Below, piece after piece: positions 29,414 to 43,080 of a stretch of 64,000 bases of DNA (the first letter of the stretch is position 1; the number at the start of each line of letters is the position of its first letter). Where the stretch lies: the NCBI GenBank assembly GCA_030272585.1, contig BSYQ01000002.1:372001-436000 (forward strand), read 5' to 3'. The notes below the pieces were generated by a model. It searched no databases. It was not told the DNA's origin and was given only the letters and a program-made list of their open reading frames with translations. Made by a program: the position numbers and the translations under genes. This DNA comes from Bryopsis sp. KO-2023. Its lineage: Eukaryota; Chlorophyta; Ulvophyceae; Bryopsidales; Bryopsidaceae.

Positions 29414-30987
29414 CTAATTTTGTCCAGCCATTACAGGACCCTGAAGGACAAAACCATTGGGAGTACCATGTTGTACAAACGTCGCTGCAATTCTGCTCAT
29501 TTCTTGGATGATGAGCGGTTTCGTGTCTTCTCCCACTGCTAGTTTTTTTGAGGAGACACCCTCCTTCAAAGCCTTGACAATTTTCACAGTTGCAAAGGCT
29601 AGTTGAAAGATTGACACCTGTTAATATATATGACAAAAAGGTAACCTCTTGGATTCAACCATATTAACATGTTCATAGGCATGCTAAGTTTTCTTGAACA
29701 AATTGGGTTAGCATATCAAATTTTAGAGAAAGCAACAGAAATTTTGACCTTGACAGGGCTTGTGCGGATCTCATCTTCAAGGGATTCAGGAGAGAAAACA
29801 GTGGCCATTGTAGATACAAATGCACGTGCTTGCAAGAACCCGCCATTGTCTCGAAACTTCTTTTCATCATCTGAAAGCATTTGAAAATATTAAATCTCTG
29901 TTGCAGTGCTGTACTACAACGTCGTTACAATCTCACTTTTTTTTTTCAAACCATGTGAGCGCAAGAGATAATTGGAAGTCTTTTTTGGGGGGAGGGGGGC
30001 TGTAGATTTTGTGCCTGCGCTTTATTCTGTTGCCACAATTTTTTTTCCCTTGTTTTCTGGAAAATTTTGGTTGGAGAAAAATACTGCAGTTTTTTTTCGA
30101 TTACAAAATTATTTTTGTTTCGTGTTGACGAACTGAGTTTTTTCAGGCAACCTTACCTTCAACCATATCCTTGCAGAAATCACTGTGGATTTGGATGTCA
30201 ACCATCGATGCCTTCGTTTGTTTGCCCCTTGGATAGATGATCGGGATTTGTTTTTGATGCTGAGCAAAAAAGGTAGTCACGATTTTCTTACCTAGTCTCG
30301 CCATTCGTTGTTCGCGCATTGTGGTGAAGGAGATCTTCCCCCCCGTTGTTTCCCCCCCATGTTTTTTTTTCTGGCCAGCCCCCCACCATTCGTCAAAGGT
30401 TGTATGTTCTAAACAATATCCATCCCTTTCCAACCTCAAGCTGATTTCTGTTGCAACATCCCCCAGATCATCAATTAAACATTCCACGACCATGGTTGAG
30501 GAAAATAGTAGATCATCTATAATGGCACGCATAATCAGGTGCACCTTTTTTTCCCAATCACTTTTTTGGGTTTTATTCCCTTGACGCTCCTTAAACTCTT
30601 TTTCACGGATATCAATTTCTCGTTCCCATAAATCCAGGAATCGTGCATTTGTGGCTTCGTCCTCCGTTAATTGGGGCATTGTTGAAAAATCTGCATTAAT
30701 AAATTTAAAATCAATAACATGATGTCACATGTTTGTATTTTCAGGAATTTCAAGATGTGAAGGGGTCATTAATTAAGGTTGCAGTAGTGAATAAAAAACA
30801 TGATGTAATATGTTTCGATTTTCAAGATTTGGATGGGGTGATCAAGCTGGCACAATCTGCTACCTCTTTCTGGCTCATCCTCATCGAAGTCGTTGCCCAC
30901 AATATCTTCGAAGTCGTTGCCTCCCACAATATCTTGCAAGGTCGGGCTGGCGTCAAACCCCTCGTAACCTGGTGCAGGTGCAGCCAT
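29414..30987 (-). CDS. Second transposon protein, unknown function
   Basis: Four minus-strand exons (30987-30864, 30690-30157, 29870-29749, 29617-29414) join in phase to 327 aa. The N-terminus (residues 1-41) is acidic with a repeated DIVG-NDFED motif. The middle is charged and probably helical: WEREIDIREKEFKERQGN, then IMRAIIDDLLFSSTMVVECL. A basic stretch, TMREQRMARLGKKI, follows. Donors GTAGCA and GTAAGG and acceptors AATGCAG and CTTTCAG are good; the third donor (GTCAAA) is unusual. I recognise no family. Two-protein organisation is known for CACTA elements (a transposase and a subterminal-repeat-binding partner), and the convergent position beside the transposase suggests this could be the partner. 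It could instead be a captured host gene. Confidence 0.6.
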
Positions 30988-33179
<2,192 letters not shown>

Positions 33180-33666
33180 ACAGCCTCATATGATGGGTCT
33201 TAATCCTGGAGGGAAACTCAAGAACTGCGAGGGCTGCAAATTGGAGGTGCTCTCTTTGGAAAAACCACCCCAACCACTGCAGCTGTGGGGTTGGTCGGGA
33301 AGAATTGTGGTAGACTGGAAACGAGCTGATTGATTTTAAAGGATTAATCGATCTTTCATGACTGTGAAATACCGATTGTGGTAAAAGGGAGGGAGGGGAA
33401 TTTTTATAATTTTAAGAAATTGATGGTTTGTGGGAAAGAGAAAGAAACTTTTTGAAGAGGCATGTGGCGTAGGGCTGGGTTCGACTCCTGGCAGCCTGGA
33501 GATTTGAGATTTAATTGTATGTGATAGATGCATTTGTATGTAAATGAGATTGTAATGGATAGATGTGGATGTAATGGATGTTTGATAATGCTCAATGAAT
33601 CCATTTGTTTTAGAATGGTGCTGTAATAGTTTGAACGAGAAAATGATTAGGTGATTCATCCTCCAC
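33180..33666. other. Transposon interior, nothing recognised
   Basis: No coding region, introner or array seen. Sequence is A/G-rich on the plus strand, with TGGATGTAATGGATGTTTG near 33563. Confidence 0.4.
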
Positions 33667-34040
33667 AGATTTCCCACTTGCAAGCAAGCGAGTTGGCAAG
33701 TGAGCACCCACTTGCACGCAAATGAGCACCCACTTGCACGCAAATGACAGTGCAAGTGAACGTCCACTTGCAAGCAAGCGATACAGCAAATGAGCGCCAC
33801 TTGCACGCAAATGACAGTGCAAGTGAACGTCCACTTGCAAGCAAGTGAGACAACAAGTGAGCGCCATTTGCACGCAAGTGATACAGCAAGTGCTTGTGGG
33901 CGTTACAGCCACTTGCCCGCAAATGACTCTGCAAGTGGCCGTGTCACTTGCCATCCACTTGCCCGCAAGTGCCACTTGCTGTATTATTTGCGTGCAAGTG
34001 ACAGCGACAAGTGGGTTGCAAGTGGGTTGCAAGTGAGCGA
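33667..34040. repeat. Right subterminal CACTTGC/GCAAGTG array
   Basis: About a dozen units such as CCACTTGCACGCAAATGACA and GTGCAAGTGAACGTCCACTT, less regular than the left array. They run directly into the right terminus, which begins at GCAAGTGAGCGAATT (34029). Confidence 0.85.
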
Positions 34041-34292
34041 ATTTTTAGCGATGCGCGCTCTGCGTGCTGGCAGAATCCCAGTGATATGTGGCCGTGTTGC
34101 CCGTGGACTCCCTCTTTAAGCGCGACTTCATGACCTGGTGCAGGAATTCCTGAAACTCCCGAACTCGATTCGAATCGAGCTCGGGAGTGGCGACTCGTCA
34201 ATCAGTGGCGATGGTCAGGGAACTGGATGAGAGCTTCAGTAGAAGTCGGAGATTTTTTTATTTTTTTTATTGTTTGTTTTTTTGGGAGGGAC

Positions 34293-34342
34293 ACTCTGGC
34301 TTGGCAAGTCTTGCAATATTTTTTGTTGGTTGGTTGGTTGGT
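34293..34342 (+). repeat. Introner-like element, TTGGCAAGTC subtype
   Basis: Counterpart of 854-900; it ends with an extra GGTT repeat. Confidence 0.7.
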
Positions 34343-34609
34343 GAATGTGGGAGGGTTTTGAGTCAGAAGCTTTGTGGTGGCGACCATCCATAACGCACCC
34401 AACCATGGCGTTACGTAAGACACTCGGATCTCATGACAAAAAAAGGGGTTGGCCAAATCGCCCGTACAGCGACCTTTAGTCGCCTTCCGTTAAATATGTG
34501 AGACCTCACACAGCATTCCCACAGCACCACGCCGAGAGACAGGTTTTTCCACAGCTAAGTACTGGCCGACATTTCCACAGCCTGAGTGTGTGTGTGTGTG
34601 TTCGCCGCA

Positions 34610-35119
34610 ATGTCGAAACTACTCGCGGCCGCTCTCTTGGTCGTCGTGCTGTCGACAGTGGGGGTGCTTTCCAGACCAGTTCCTTTCGAGACAGACGAGC
34701 TCGCGATGGAGTGGGCTACCAAGCTTGGTTATCCTTTTGGTGCGTTTTATCATATATCCAGCAACACGTGGCTTCCTTTCCCCGTTGTGAGTGTGCGTTT
34801 TGCTCGAGGGCGTTTCCGACACCGACCCCTGGTGGGAAGGAAGTCGCGCTAAGAGTTTTCCGCTTGTGTTTTCCCCCCATGCTGTAGGCTCTGGCCTGGC
34901 ATGTCTTGTGATTTTTTTGGTTGGTTGGTTTCTCACTGAGGAATCGTGTGTTTTGCAGAGGATTGGTGCGAACATGGGAAAGGCATTATCGTGTTCCATG
35001 CGTTGGAGCGTCACTGTTACCACGCAGGGGGGGAAGGATCATATACGGGCAAAGAATCTGAGCATTTCGTGTATTGTTGCACTCATCCTGGATTTCCTCC
35101 TGCGTCGTGGATGCCATAG
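34610..35119 (+). CDS. Small secreted 4-cysteine protein, copy B
   Basis: Exons 34610-34739 and 34959-35119 give 96 aa. The only amino-acid difference I find from copy A is His for Asn at residue 49 (DWCEHGKG). The signal peptide, Cys47, Cys63 and Cys83-84 are unchanged. The (GT)n tract before the ATG is shorter than in A. The stop again lies in an introner (35111-35160). Conservation of both exons and both splice sites supports the gene model. Confidence 0.75.
34872..34928 (+). repeat. Introner inside intron 1 of 4-Cys copy B
   Basis: CCCCCCATGCTGTAGGCTCT through TTTTTTTGGTTGGTTGG. Its 5' end is closer to the consensus than that of the segment A copy. Confidence 0.85.
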
Positions 35120-35160
35120 ACTCTGGCCTGGCATGTCTCGTAATATTTTTGGTTGGTTGG
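35111..35160 (+). repeat. Introner at the 3' end of 4-Cys copy B
   Basis: Provides the in-frame TAG, as in copy A. Confidence 0.8.
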
Positions 35161-35312
35161 AGTGGATTGTTAAGCTATTTTTGGTTGGTTGAGGAAGCGC
35201 TGTTGCGTTTTGAGGCGTGTGGGGGTTATTTGCGTGCGTTTTTTGGCGGGGGGGGGGCTGTTTGATCGACTTTCCCAAGATCAAGTCGTAATTTGGAGTG
35301 GATTGTACAAGC

Positions 35313-35356
35313 TTTGCCCTGGTCTGGCATGTCTCGCAATATTTTTGGTTGGTTGG
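35313..35356 (+). repeat. Introner-like element, 5' end diverged
   Basis: Counterpart of 1889-1935. Confidence 0.75.
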
Positions 35357-35574
35357 AGTGGATTGTTGAGCTATTTTTGTTTATGTTTTTTCCGGACAAC
35401 TTGATTTTGCTCTGTGAGAGGCGCTCTGGGTTTTTTTTTGGGTACGAAAATATCAGCAAATTCGACTTTTTTTTTTTGTAAAAGATTTTTTTTTTTTTTT
35501 TTAAATTGGATTCTTGTTCTGTTTTCTCTCCTCTGTGTGAAAGACGCCGCCTCTGTTTTGATATTTTTTTGAAA

Positions 35575-35916
35575 CTATATTAAAATATAGTTTTTGTGTT
35601 GGCAACGCAATAACAAGCATCGACCAATACTTACAAGAAAGGGTCGCCTGTATTTTTCCACTGGTGGTTTAATCCGGACTGAGCGGCTTCCCACCAAGGG
35701 TCGGTGCCGTAAACACCCGAGAGGAAAACGCACACTCACAACGGGGAAAGAAAGCCACGTGTTGCTGGATATATGATAAAACGCACCAAAAGGATAACCA
35801 AGCTTGGTAGCCCACTCCATCGCGAGCTCGTCTGTCTCGAAAGGAACCGGTCTGGAAAGCACCCCCACTGTCGACAGCACGACGACCAAGAGAGCAGCCA
35901 CGAGTAGTTTCGACAT
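35575..35916 (-). pseudogene. Truncated inverted copy of the 4-Cys gene, copy B
   Basis: ATG at 35916. It keeps all of exon 1 (through KLGYPF) and about 95 bp of intron 1 (GTGCGTTTTATCATATATCC onward) before homology ends near the CTTCCCACCAAGGGTCGG block. Exon 2 is missing. Because the first 95 bp of the intron survive, this copy came from genomic DNA, not from spliced RNA. Segment A's copy has lost a further internal piece. Confidence 0.75.
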
Positions 35917-36171
35917 TGCGGCGAACACACACACAGGGGCTGTGGAAATGTCGGCCAGTACTTAGCTGTGGAAAAACCTGTCTCTCGGCGTGGTGCTGTG
36001 GGAATGCTGTGTGGGGGTCTCACATATTTAACGGGAGGCGACAAAAGGTCGATTTGGCCGACTCCTTTTCTTGTCATGAGATCCGAGTGTCTTACGTAAC
36101 GCCATGGTTGGGTGCGTTATGGATGGTCGCCACCACAAAGCTTCTGACTCAAAACCCTCTCACATTCACCA

Positions 36172-36225
36172 CCAACCAACCACCAACCAACAAAAAATAT
36201 TGCAAGACTTGCCAAGCCAGGTGCG
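36172..36225 (-). repeat. Introner-like element, inverted partner
   Basis: Counterpart of 2646-2689, with one more CCAA repeat. Confidence 0.7.
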
Positions 36226-36587
36226 TCGCCACCAGGGGGTGATCCCTGAGTCAGTCATGGAGAGCGTCGCAACCACGTGCGCAGCCAGGGGCCGGCTGGG
36301 CCTGAGATCCGGCGGCGCGACAGAAAAAAATTAGCGAATCGCTTGTTTTCACAAAAAAAACTTTTCTTTGATTTCTTGAACAGCCCAGGCCGAATTTTTT
36401 TTTTTGCTTTTTTTAAGTTTATTATTCTGGCTAAACGCTATGGTTGCAACACACCCAACAACTGGGGCATCAACTGGGGAGGTGGAGTTTTTTACCGTTC
36501 TCCTTCGCGGTTTTTAGGTGACGGGTGTTGACAATAGCGTTTGTTGTTGTGTGGGCTTTGCAGTTTCCTCCACAGTTACCCAACCAA

Positions 36588-36632
36588 ACGTATTACAAGA
36601 CATGCCAGGCCAGAGCCTATAGCATCGGGGGG
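36588..36632 (-). repeat. Introner-like element
   Basis: Counterpart of 3048-3100, complete. Confidence 0.83.
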
Positions 36633-37478
36633 ATACAAAGAGGAAACCCCTTAGCTCTAGCTAAGGGTCTATCGCTGCGATTTCTGTTTTAGCGAGTTTC
36701 AGGAAAAAAAACTTCTTCTCAGAATAAACGTCTTACAACAAAAACACACACCAACTCTCATTCGACAGCAATCAATCAATCAATTACAGAAAAAAAAGGC
36801 CATCTCCCCCCAGCATTTCCTTCCCGATCCACTCAACTCACTCCACGCTTCGTCTTACTCATACCTCGTACACCTAGCGTCAACCTCATGTCTCTAAGGG
36901 ATTTTATGGGATTTCTACCTTATGAATGTGTTTGGGTTACTGTTGGGAATTGGATTTCAGAGTGACCATAATTTCCTTTAATTTTAAATAAATCAGTGGA
37001 TGAGATGGGAGATCTCTAGGTATAAATTTGGGAAGCAGGATTGTATCAGAGAACAAATTCTCTGTAAGAAAACGTCTGTTCAAACACAAGGCAAAGGTTG
37101 GAGATATTAACAGTACTTTATATTTCAATCGGATATACACACACACACACAACCTCATGTCTCAGAGATTTCACTCCTCTTTTGTTAAGTCTAATCAGAC
37201 AAATCTATCTTATCACAATGAGTTTTCTGAGAATCAATATGTAATTATTGTTATTGTTATTCTGAGAATTTCAGCAATGGTGTTGATAAAATGAGTCACT
37301 CTTTCTGTGACGGATTGCTTAGGTGGTGTCCTCATGTCTGACTGCCCGAAACGTCATTCTTTCGGCTCCAACACAGGCATATTTGTACGTACGCAAACAA
37401 AACCAAAAACCAAAAAATACAAAAAATTACGCAAACAAACAAACATAAATTACGTTGTGGACGTACGCAATCCGAAGG

Positions 37479-37679
37479 ATGCTATAAGCTTTGGCCTGGC
37501 ATGTCTTGTAATATTTTTGGTTGGTTGGAAGCCGTGGTTTTTGAGTAAATGCAAGAGCTCCAGTCTTGTAATATTTTTGGTTGGTTGGAAGCCGTGGATA
37601 TGTGGCAAGGCGAAAATCGCGGGGATCCAAGATTTTTGAGTAGATTAAAGAGCTCCAGTCTTGTAATATTTTTGGTTGG
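37479..37679 (+). repeat. Introner-derived tandem array, copy B
   Basis: One full element and two short GAGCTCCAGTCTTGTAATAT units. A novel spacer (GATATGTGGCAAGGCGAAAA and on) sits between the units. Segment A has about four short units. Confidence 0.8.
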
Positions 37680-38218
37680 GCAGTGTGTACGACAAAGCTC
37701 CTCACCACACCAGTCGCGTGAGGAAGGACGAATGGTGAAAAGGCGCTGAGGTAAGACGTTTTGCAGCAAAACGACGAGACTGCCGCTTTTTCCTTTTTCT
37801 TTTTTTTTGTTGGTTTGTGGTGCTGGCTGGTGAAAGCGACGCTTTCTACTGACGCCACCTTGTCGTCGAAAGGCGTTCCAACCACAGTGCGAAAGGTTTT
37901 TTTCTCTTCCGGGGGTTTTCCCGTCTTAAACACGACGCAGGAGGAGCAAGGGTTTTCCCACCAGGTCTCGTTCCAGAAAGTGAGTGGTCGTGTGTTTTTG
38001 AGTGGAGCGTCGGGTAAAGCGGAGGGTTTCATTCACCGAAAGAAGCGACCGCAGATCGAGTGGCGGCGCTTCTTGTTATACACTCCCCTGTTTGAATTGA
38101 ATTTGAACGGTGTGAATTTTGCCTGTGAATGGTTAGATAGCTTCTCGCTGGCGGACTGTCGTTTTGGGAAATGAAGACGGCGAAATGTGTGTGTTGTGTT
38201 GTGTTTTCGCTTGTCTTT

Positions 38219-38273
38219 CCCCCCGATGCTATAGGCTCTGGTCTGGCATGTCTTGTGATTTTGGGGTTGGTTG
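38219..38273 (+). repeat. Introner in the 5' leader of F-box copy B
   Basis: Counterpart of 4769-4823, with almost no difference. Confidence 0.8.
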
Positions 38274-38323
38274 CTTTGGCCGTACGCAGGTCTGACTCAG
38301 ACTCAGACCGTCTGAGTGATTTG

Positions 38324-39379
38324 ATGGACGCCGAATGGGATCTCCCTGAAGGAATTCTCGCCGAAATTTTTGACAACCTTCCAGCTAAGCACTTGGCGAG
38401 ATGCACATGTGTGTCAAAAAGATGGAAGGGTGTGTTGGGAGGAGATCGTTTCGGAAGGAAAATCAGGTTGGAAAGAGCTTGGCGGCGTGGGGTGAATGAG
38501 CCGAGGAAAATCCAAGCACTTGAGAATAGGTGCCTCGGTTTGGATCGATCGGCACGTTTTGGAAATATCATTGGCCTGTTTTTGCATGGTCGAGAAATCG
38601 TTTTGGTGGATCTCGAAAACGGAAGCGCCGTTTACGATAAAGACACCATCGATGGGAGGAAATGCTTTTGTTTCGTGGATGGCTTGCTGATCTGCCTTCA
38701 CAAGAAGAGGAAAAAGGTTTTCGCGCTTTCGGTGCCGAGTTTGACGGAAGTGACGTCTTTCGACGTTCCATTTGACGTTTTTGATATTGTCCCCGTCCAT
38801 GATGATATTGCAATCGGTGGGAAGCATGGAAATTTGGGGGTTTGGACAACAAGCGATTGGAGTTGCAAGACAGTCTTAGCAAGGAGTGACAAAACGAACA
38901 ACCGCCATGATGATATAAGGTGTCTTGCCTTTGTGGAGGGAAAGGGGTTGGTTGTGACCTCAACCAGGTCGGGGTTCCTCCACATCTGGAGTTTGGAAGC
39001 TTCCACCCGCGTGCAAGTTATTGAATCAGATTGGTTCGATCTAGACTATTTCGTGGTAAACGAGGATGTGTTGATGGGATGTTCAGCATCCGGACATGCT
39101 AAGGTTTGGGAAATTGAAACGGGAGAGTTCGTCAAAGAAATAAGGGATATCTCGGAGGTGGGGTGCGTCCCTAGAGTGGGTTTGAACAAAGACAAATTCG
39201 GGGTGCAATTGGATAAGGGCATTTTGAGGTTGTGGGACATTAACGAGGATGATTCTCATTTCCGATCGATTGATTTCGGGGAGTGGATTGAGACGATTCG
39301 GATGAGCGATACGGAAATGATTGTTGCAATAGAATCGGGGGAGATTTTTGTTTGGAATTTTGATTCTGATCTTGCATGA
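38324..39379 (+). CDS. F-box protein with beta-propeller-like repeats, copy B
   Basis: 351 codons, the same length as copy A, with no frame change. The F-box (residues 6-48) reads CVSKRWKGV here. Other changes are Asp for Asn in CFVDG, Gln for Arg in TRVQVI, Val for Ala in FVVNED and Ile for Leu in GEIFVW. Several other base differences are silent, for example in the stretch around 38570. That pattern suggests the protein is under constraint in both copies, but this was judged by eye. Confidence 0.88.
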   Translation: MDAEWDLPEGILAEIFDNLPAKHLARCTCVSKRWKGVLGGDRFGRKIRLERAWRRGVNEPRKIQALENRCLGLDRSARFGNIIGLFLHGREIVLVDLENGSAVYDKDTIDGRKCFCFVDGLLICLHKKRKKVFALSVPSLTEVTSFDVPFDVFDIVPVHDDIAIGGKHGNLGVWTTSDWSCKTVLARSDKTNNRHDDIRCLAFVEGKGLVVTSTRSGFLHIWSLEASTRVQVIESDWFDLDYFVVNEDVLMGCSASGHAKVWEIETGEFVKEIRDISEVGCVPRVGLNKDKFGVQLDKGILRLWDINEDDSHFRSIDFGEWIETIRMSDTEMIVAIESGEIFVWNFDSDLA

Positions 39380-39947
39380 ATAAACTGGAGGAGTATTTGC
39401 ATCTTTTTAGCAAATTCCTCGCTTGTTTTGGGTTGGGATTTGTGTTAAGGAGGGGGGTATGATTTTACCTGGAGTGAAATAAGGATGAAATGGTTTGGGG
39501 GGGGGGGTGTAATAATACGCTTACTCGACTCGATCTTTTGAGGACAGTTGGGTGGAACACACAGAGAACACACTTGGGCTTTGCCCTGAAGGGACTTACA
39601 AGAACTGATCCTATCGTTTTCTCAACCACAATTTATCCTTCCTCTTCCCAGTACTGCCTGTCCTCTAACAACCCACTGTACTGTTCCAATACACCGATCC
39701 TTCCTGTACTTCCTGTGAATTCTCACGAAAGCCCCTTGGAATTAACCGTACATTTCTTCTAACCTTTTCTACACGGGGGTTGTGAAAAGTAGGGGGGGGG
39801 GGGCTCTGATTTTTCTTGGAGTGAAATAAGGATGAAATGGTTTGGGGGGGGGGGGGTTGGGGTTGGGGGAATTTTGACATTGCTTGAAGTGAAATAAGTA
39901 TGAAATGTAAAGTGGATGGATACCACCCACCTGTATATATAGAAGTA

Positions 39948-39999
39948 TCAACCAAAAATACTGCAAGACATGCCAGGCCAGGGCCTATAGCATCGGGGG
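39948..39999 (-). repeat. Introner-like element
   Basis: Counterpart of 6408-6459, with ATACTGCAAGACATGCC in place of GTTACAAGACATGCC. Confidence 0.8.
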
Positions 40000-40669
40000 A
40001 AACACAAAGAAAAGCCCTTCGCCAGCAAACACCCCCATTGCCGCCGCCACAAGCGGCGGCAGTGCTTGTGAAGCTTCTGGACCTGTAGGACCATAAAACT
40101 CAGAAGAAAGCGAACGCGATTGCTTTTGATATCGGGAGTGTGCCACAGGTGGCCGCCGCCAGTGATTTTTTCTGAGTGTAACACCTGCCCTCAAAGTTTT
40201 AATGTCGGAGTGGTGTGTGAACGAATGGAGGCCTGATCAGGCCACGCTTGGGTGTCTGTCATACTGCCACGACTCTTGCTTCGGATTCATAACTTGAATC
40301 TCAAGTCTTAAACTAAAGAGAGGTCACCAGCAGGGGCTTTTTTCTTTTTTTCGTTTTCTGGATGCTGTGGAAATATGCCAGAAAGGCCAAGCCAATTCCA
40401 TTGGGAGCTTATCAGATAGAGCAAGCGTATCGACCCCTCAGTGTTTGGAATCGTGGCCAGACTTTTTAGTATACTTTTTATACTTTTTTTATACTTTTAT
40501 ACTTTTCCCTTCTTAGAGTGGGTTCTCTTGCTCAACAAGAAGCATCAGGGGACGGGGTAGTTATCGCTTGAAAACTGTGGATGTAATATTACTCTTTTGA
40601 GCAAAGGGCTTTCTTTCAATCCGCATGTTGGGGTGCTGCCGGTGATAATTTGAAAACATCAGCCACTCA

Positions 40670-40725
40670 CCAACCAACCACAACTGTTACAAGACATGCC
40701 AGGCCAGAGCCTATAGCATCGGGGG
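40670..40725 (-). repeat. Introner at the outer edge of the palindrome, copy B
   Basis: Counterpart of 7084-7139, unchanged in the core. Confidence 0.85.
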
Positions 40726-40967
40726 AAAGATACAAAGTGGAAAACAACCCTCAGCTAGCATGGTTTTTCTTAGCGAGCCCCTCACCGATCATCCCCACAA
40801 CAAAAATTCGGTCGAATAGTCCTGATGTTACATACAATGCTTACATGCCATATAACCCCCCACTTCACCACTGGTGAGGAAAGCTTGTTTTTTTTCAACG
40901 AAAAACGCAAGTGCTGATCCATTGTGGACCATATACAGTTCCCCCAAATGCGCTAACCCACATTACC

Positions 40968-41004
40968 TAACCAACCAAAAATATTATATCACACATGCCA
41001 GGCC
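40968..41004 (-). repeat. Introner-like element, TATATCACACATG subtype
   Basis: Counterpart of 7384-7422. Confidence 0.7.
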
Positions 41005-41285
41005 CCACTCCCTAATAATAAGAATGTTGGCCAACCCAACTTCCACAGGGAAAGACAATTCCTCCTGAAAAATCAAGCAGAAACCCAAAGGTCCACCGAA
41101 CCCCCCAAATAACCAACCATCCAGATCACAAAAAACTTTAAACTAGAGCTTGCTCAAAAAACACTCGTTTACAAAAAAAAAGGATAATGATTATGACGAT
41201 AATAACGAGACGAAAAGGTTTCACGTTGAAACTGGCCACGATTATGCTGATTCGTCTCGTCGACTGCTTAGAGCAGTTTGCGACC

Positions 41286-42058
41286 TCAGCGCGTCCAGAC
41301 AGGGAGGTCTTTGCACACCCCATTGCAGCAGACCCCGACGCTCGACGGGTAGGAGCCAGGCGTGCCGAGAGGTCCCTTGGCATGAACAGGCCCCACGGAG
41401 ACTGCCGCTCCATACTGGTCTTTGTGAACGCGAATGACCTGCAAGCAGAGCGACCGCCAGCAGGAAGCTGCTTACAATACGTCCTTGAATCTACGAAACA
41501 AAGGGATAGAATCAGGGAAAAAAGCGACAGGACAACGCACCTTGCAGGCGCCGTCGCCGCAGAGCCCGATGGAGTCGGGGCAAGTGGAGGTCACGGGAGC
41601 CTCCTTGATGACGGGCACAGTAACGCAGGTCGAGAGTCCACACAGCGAAAACACGATGGGGTAGTCGCCCGGCTTGCCAAGCTCAGCGTCTGCCGGCACG
41701 AGTCCAATTGCCGTCGCCATTCCGTTTGCATCTTTGAACACCCCGACGTCCTTACACACTCCTTTGCCGCACACCGAAATGGCGTCTGGGAAAGGGCCGT
41801 CATGTGCGTTTGCGAAAATAACCGCAATCTGCAAGGAAACAAGCGAACTCGCTGATTGAAGCGAAAAAAAAATCTTGCTGGGTAAGGGAAAAACACCCAA
41901 GGCCAGGTACAGACTCTGGCCTGGCATGTGTTGTAATAACTTTGGTTGGAACTCCCTGTTTCAGCACATGGCAAGGTCGGGCATGCTAATTTTGACACTG
42001 AGATATAAAAACCCACCAGAGCAGCGAAGATCAAAGCAGTAGTCGCGAATCGTGCCAT
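41286..42058 (-). CDS. Secreted CX4C-repeat protein, copy B1 (early stop)
   Basis: Exons 42058-42017, 41828-41541 and 41438-41286 give 160 aa. The signal peptide, four C-x4-C motifs and splice sites match copy A1, except that the last motif reads CCNGVC. Near the C-terminus the codons run GTC TGG ACG CGC TGA, so the protein ends LPVWTR, where the other copies read LPVWAHGGRKLL. The old stop frame (41268) is still visible downstream. Loss of the last eight or so residues leaves all cysteines, so the product could still fold. Divergent partner at 43081. Confidence 0.78.
41909..41949 (+). repeat. Introner in intron 1 of CX4C copy B1
   Basis: Counterpart of 8325-8365, with TTGTAATAAC in place of TTGTAAAAAC. 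Confidence 0.8.
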
Positions 42059-42433
42059 TTTTGTCTGTTGGGAAGCTGCCAAGCAAAAAGAAACATAACA
42101 GCAACGAGTTAGCCTCGACGAGCGCTCAGCACCCCATCGCCAAACTGCTGCGGTTTCGCAAAGACCGTCACCTTCGAAAGCAGTTGATCGAAAACTCGAA
42201 AGGTGCAACGTATGTATGTCGGAGCGTGAAAACTGAAAAGTCACGAAGTATGAAAAGGTTCTACTGCCACTTGCATGCACCGGCGTTAATTTATACACTT
42301 GCCTCCCGCCCACGTGATTGAAATCACACTGGTGAGGTACGTGTCGAACAGGTTCCCCAGTCGGTCTGACGCCAGGAAGGTACCAGCTGCAACCCCCTTG
42401 CAACTTCAAGCAGCTTCCAGGTTCTATGTGGTA

Positions 42434-42721
42434 CTACCCATACTGGTCCGGAAATTTCGAGCGCTGAAACCGAGGCGTTTGAGAAACCGTTACACGGTGA
42501 CGCCCACGTACAAACACACAGATGGAACAACCGCTTTGTCTTGAGCGGAACGCGCGAAACGCTGGGTTTGGGTGGGGGGTGGGTGCGATTTCGACAATAT
42601 CCCCCCCAAAAGGGGTTTCCACCGATCGTGCGGGAGAATCAGAACAAGCCACTCGAAAGGTGTGGCGTGCTGTTGCGTGGTACTGCGACAGTGGAGCTAG
42701 TACCAAGGACCCCTCTGCTCA
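42434..42721. other. Single-copy core of the copy B palindrome
   Basis: About 290 bp between the divergent CX4C genes, absent in segment A. It contains CCCCCCCAAAAGGGG and GGTACTAC / GTGGTACTGC edges. No gene seen. It may be the ancestral spacer that copy A lost, or an insertion in B. Confidence 0.5.
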
Positions 42722-43080
42722 TACCACTGAAGCTGCTTGAAGTTGCAAGGGGGTTGCAGCTGGTACCTTCCTAGCGTCAGACCGACTGGGGAACCTGTTC
42801 GACACGTACCTCACCGGTGTGATTTCAATCACGTGGGCGGGAGGCAAGTGTATAAATTAACGCCGGTGCATGCAAGTGGCAGTAGAACCTTTTCATACTT
42901 CGTGACTTTTCAGTTTTCACGCTCCGACATACATACGTTGCAACTTTCGACTTTTCGATCAACTGCTTTCGAAGGTGACGGTCCTTGTGAAACCGCAGCA
43001 GTTTGGCGATGGGGTGCTCGTCGACGCTAACTCGTTGCTGTTATGTTTCTTTGTCCCTGGCAGCTTCGCAACAGACAAAA

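Larger units (their letters stand above)
36226..38323. other. Intergenic stretch before F-box copy B
   Basis: Matches 2691-4873. No coding region. It contains introner copies at 36588, 37479 (array) and 38219 and the (CA)n repeat at 37117-37150. Confidence 0.55.
39380..41285. other. Intergenic stretch, F-box copy B to CX4C copy B1
   Basis: No coding region. It carries G-runs (39500, 39790, 39845) with a local duplication of AAATAAGGATGAAATGGTTT (39478 and 39825) that segment A lacks, and introner copies at 39948, 40670 and 40968. Confidence 0.5.
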
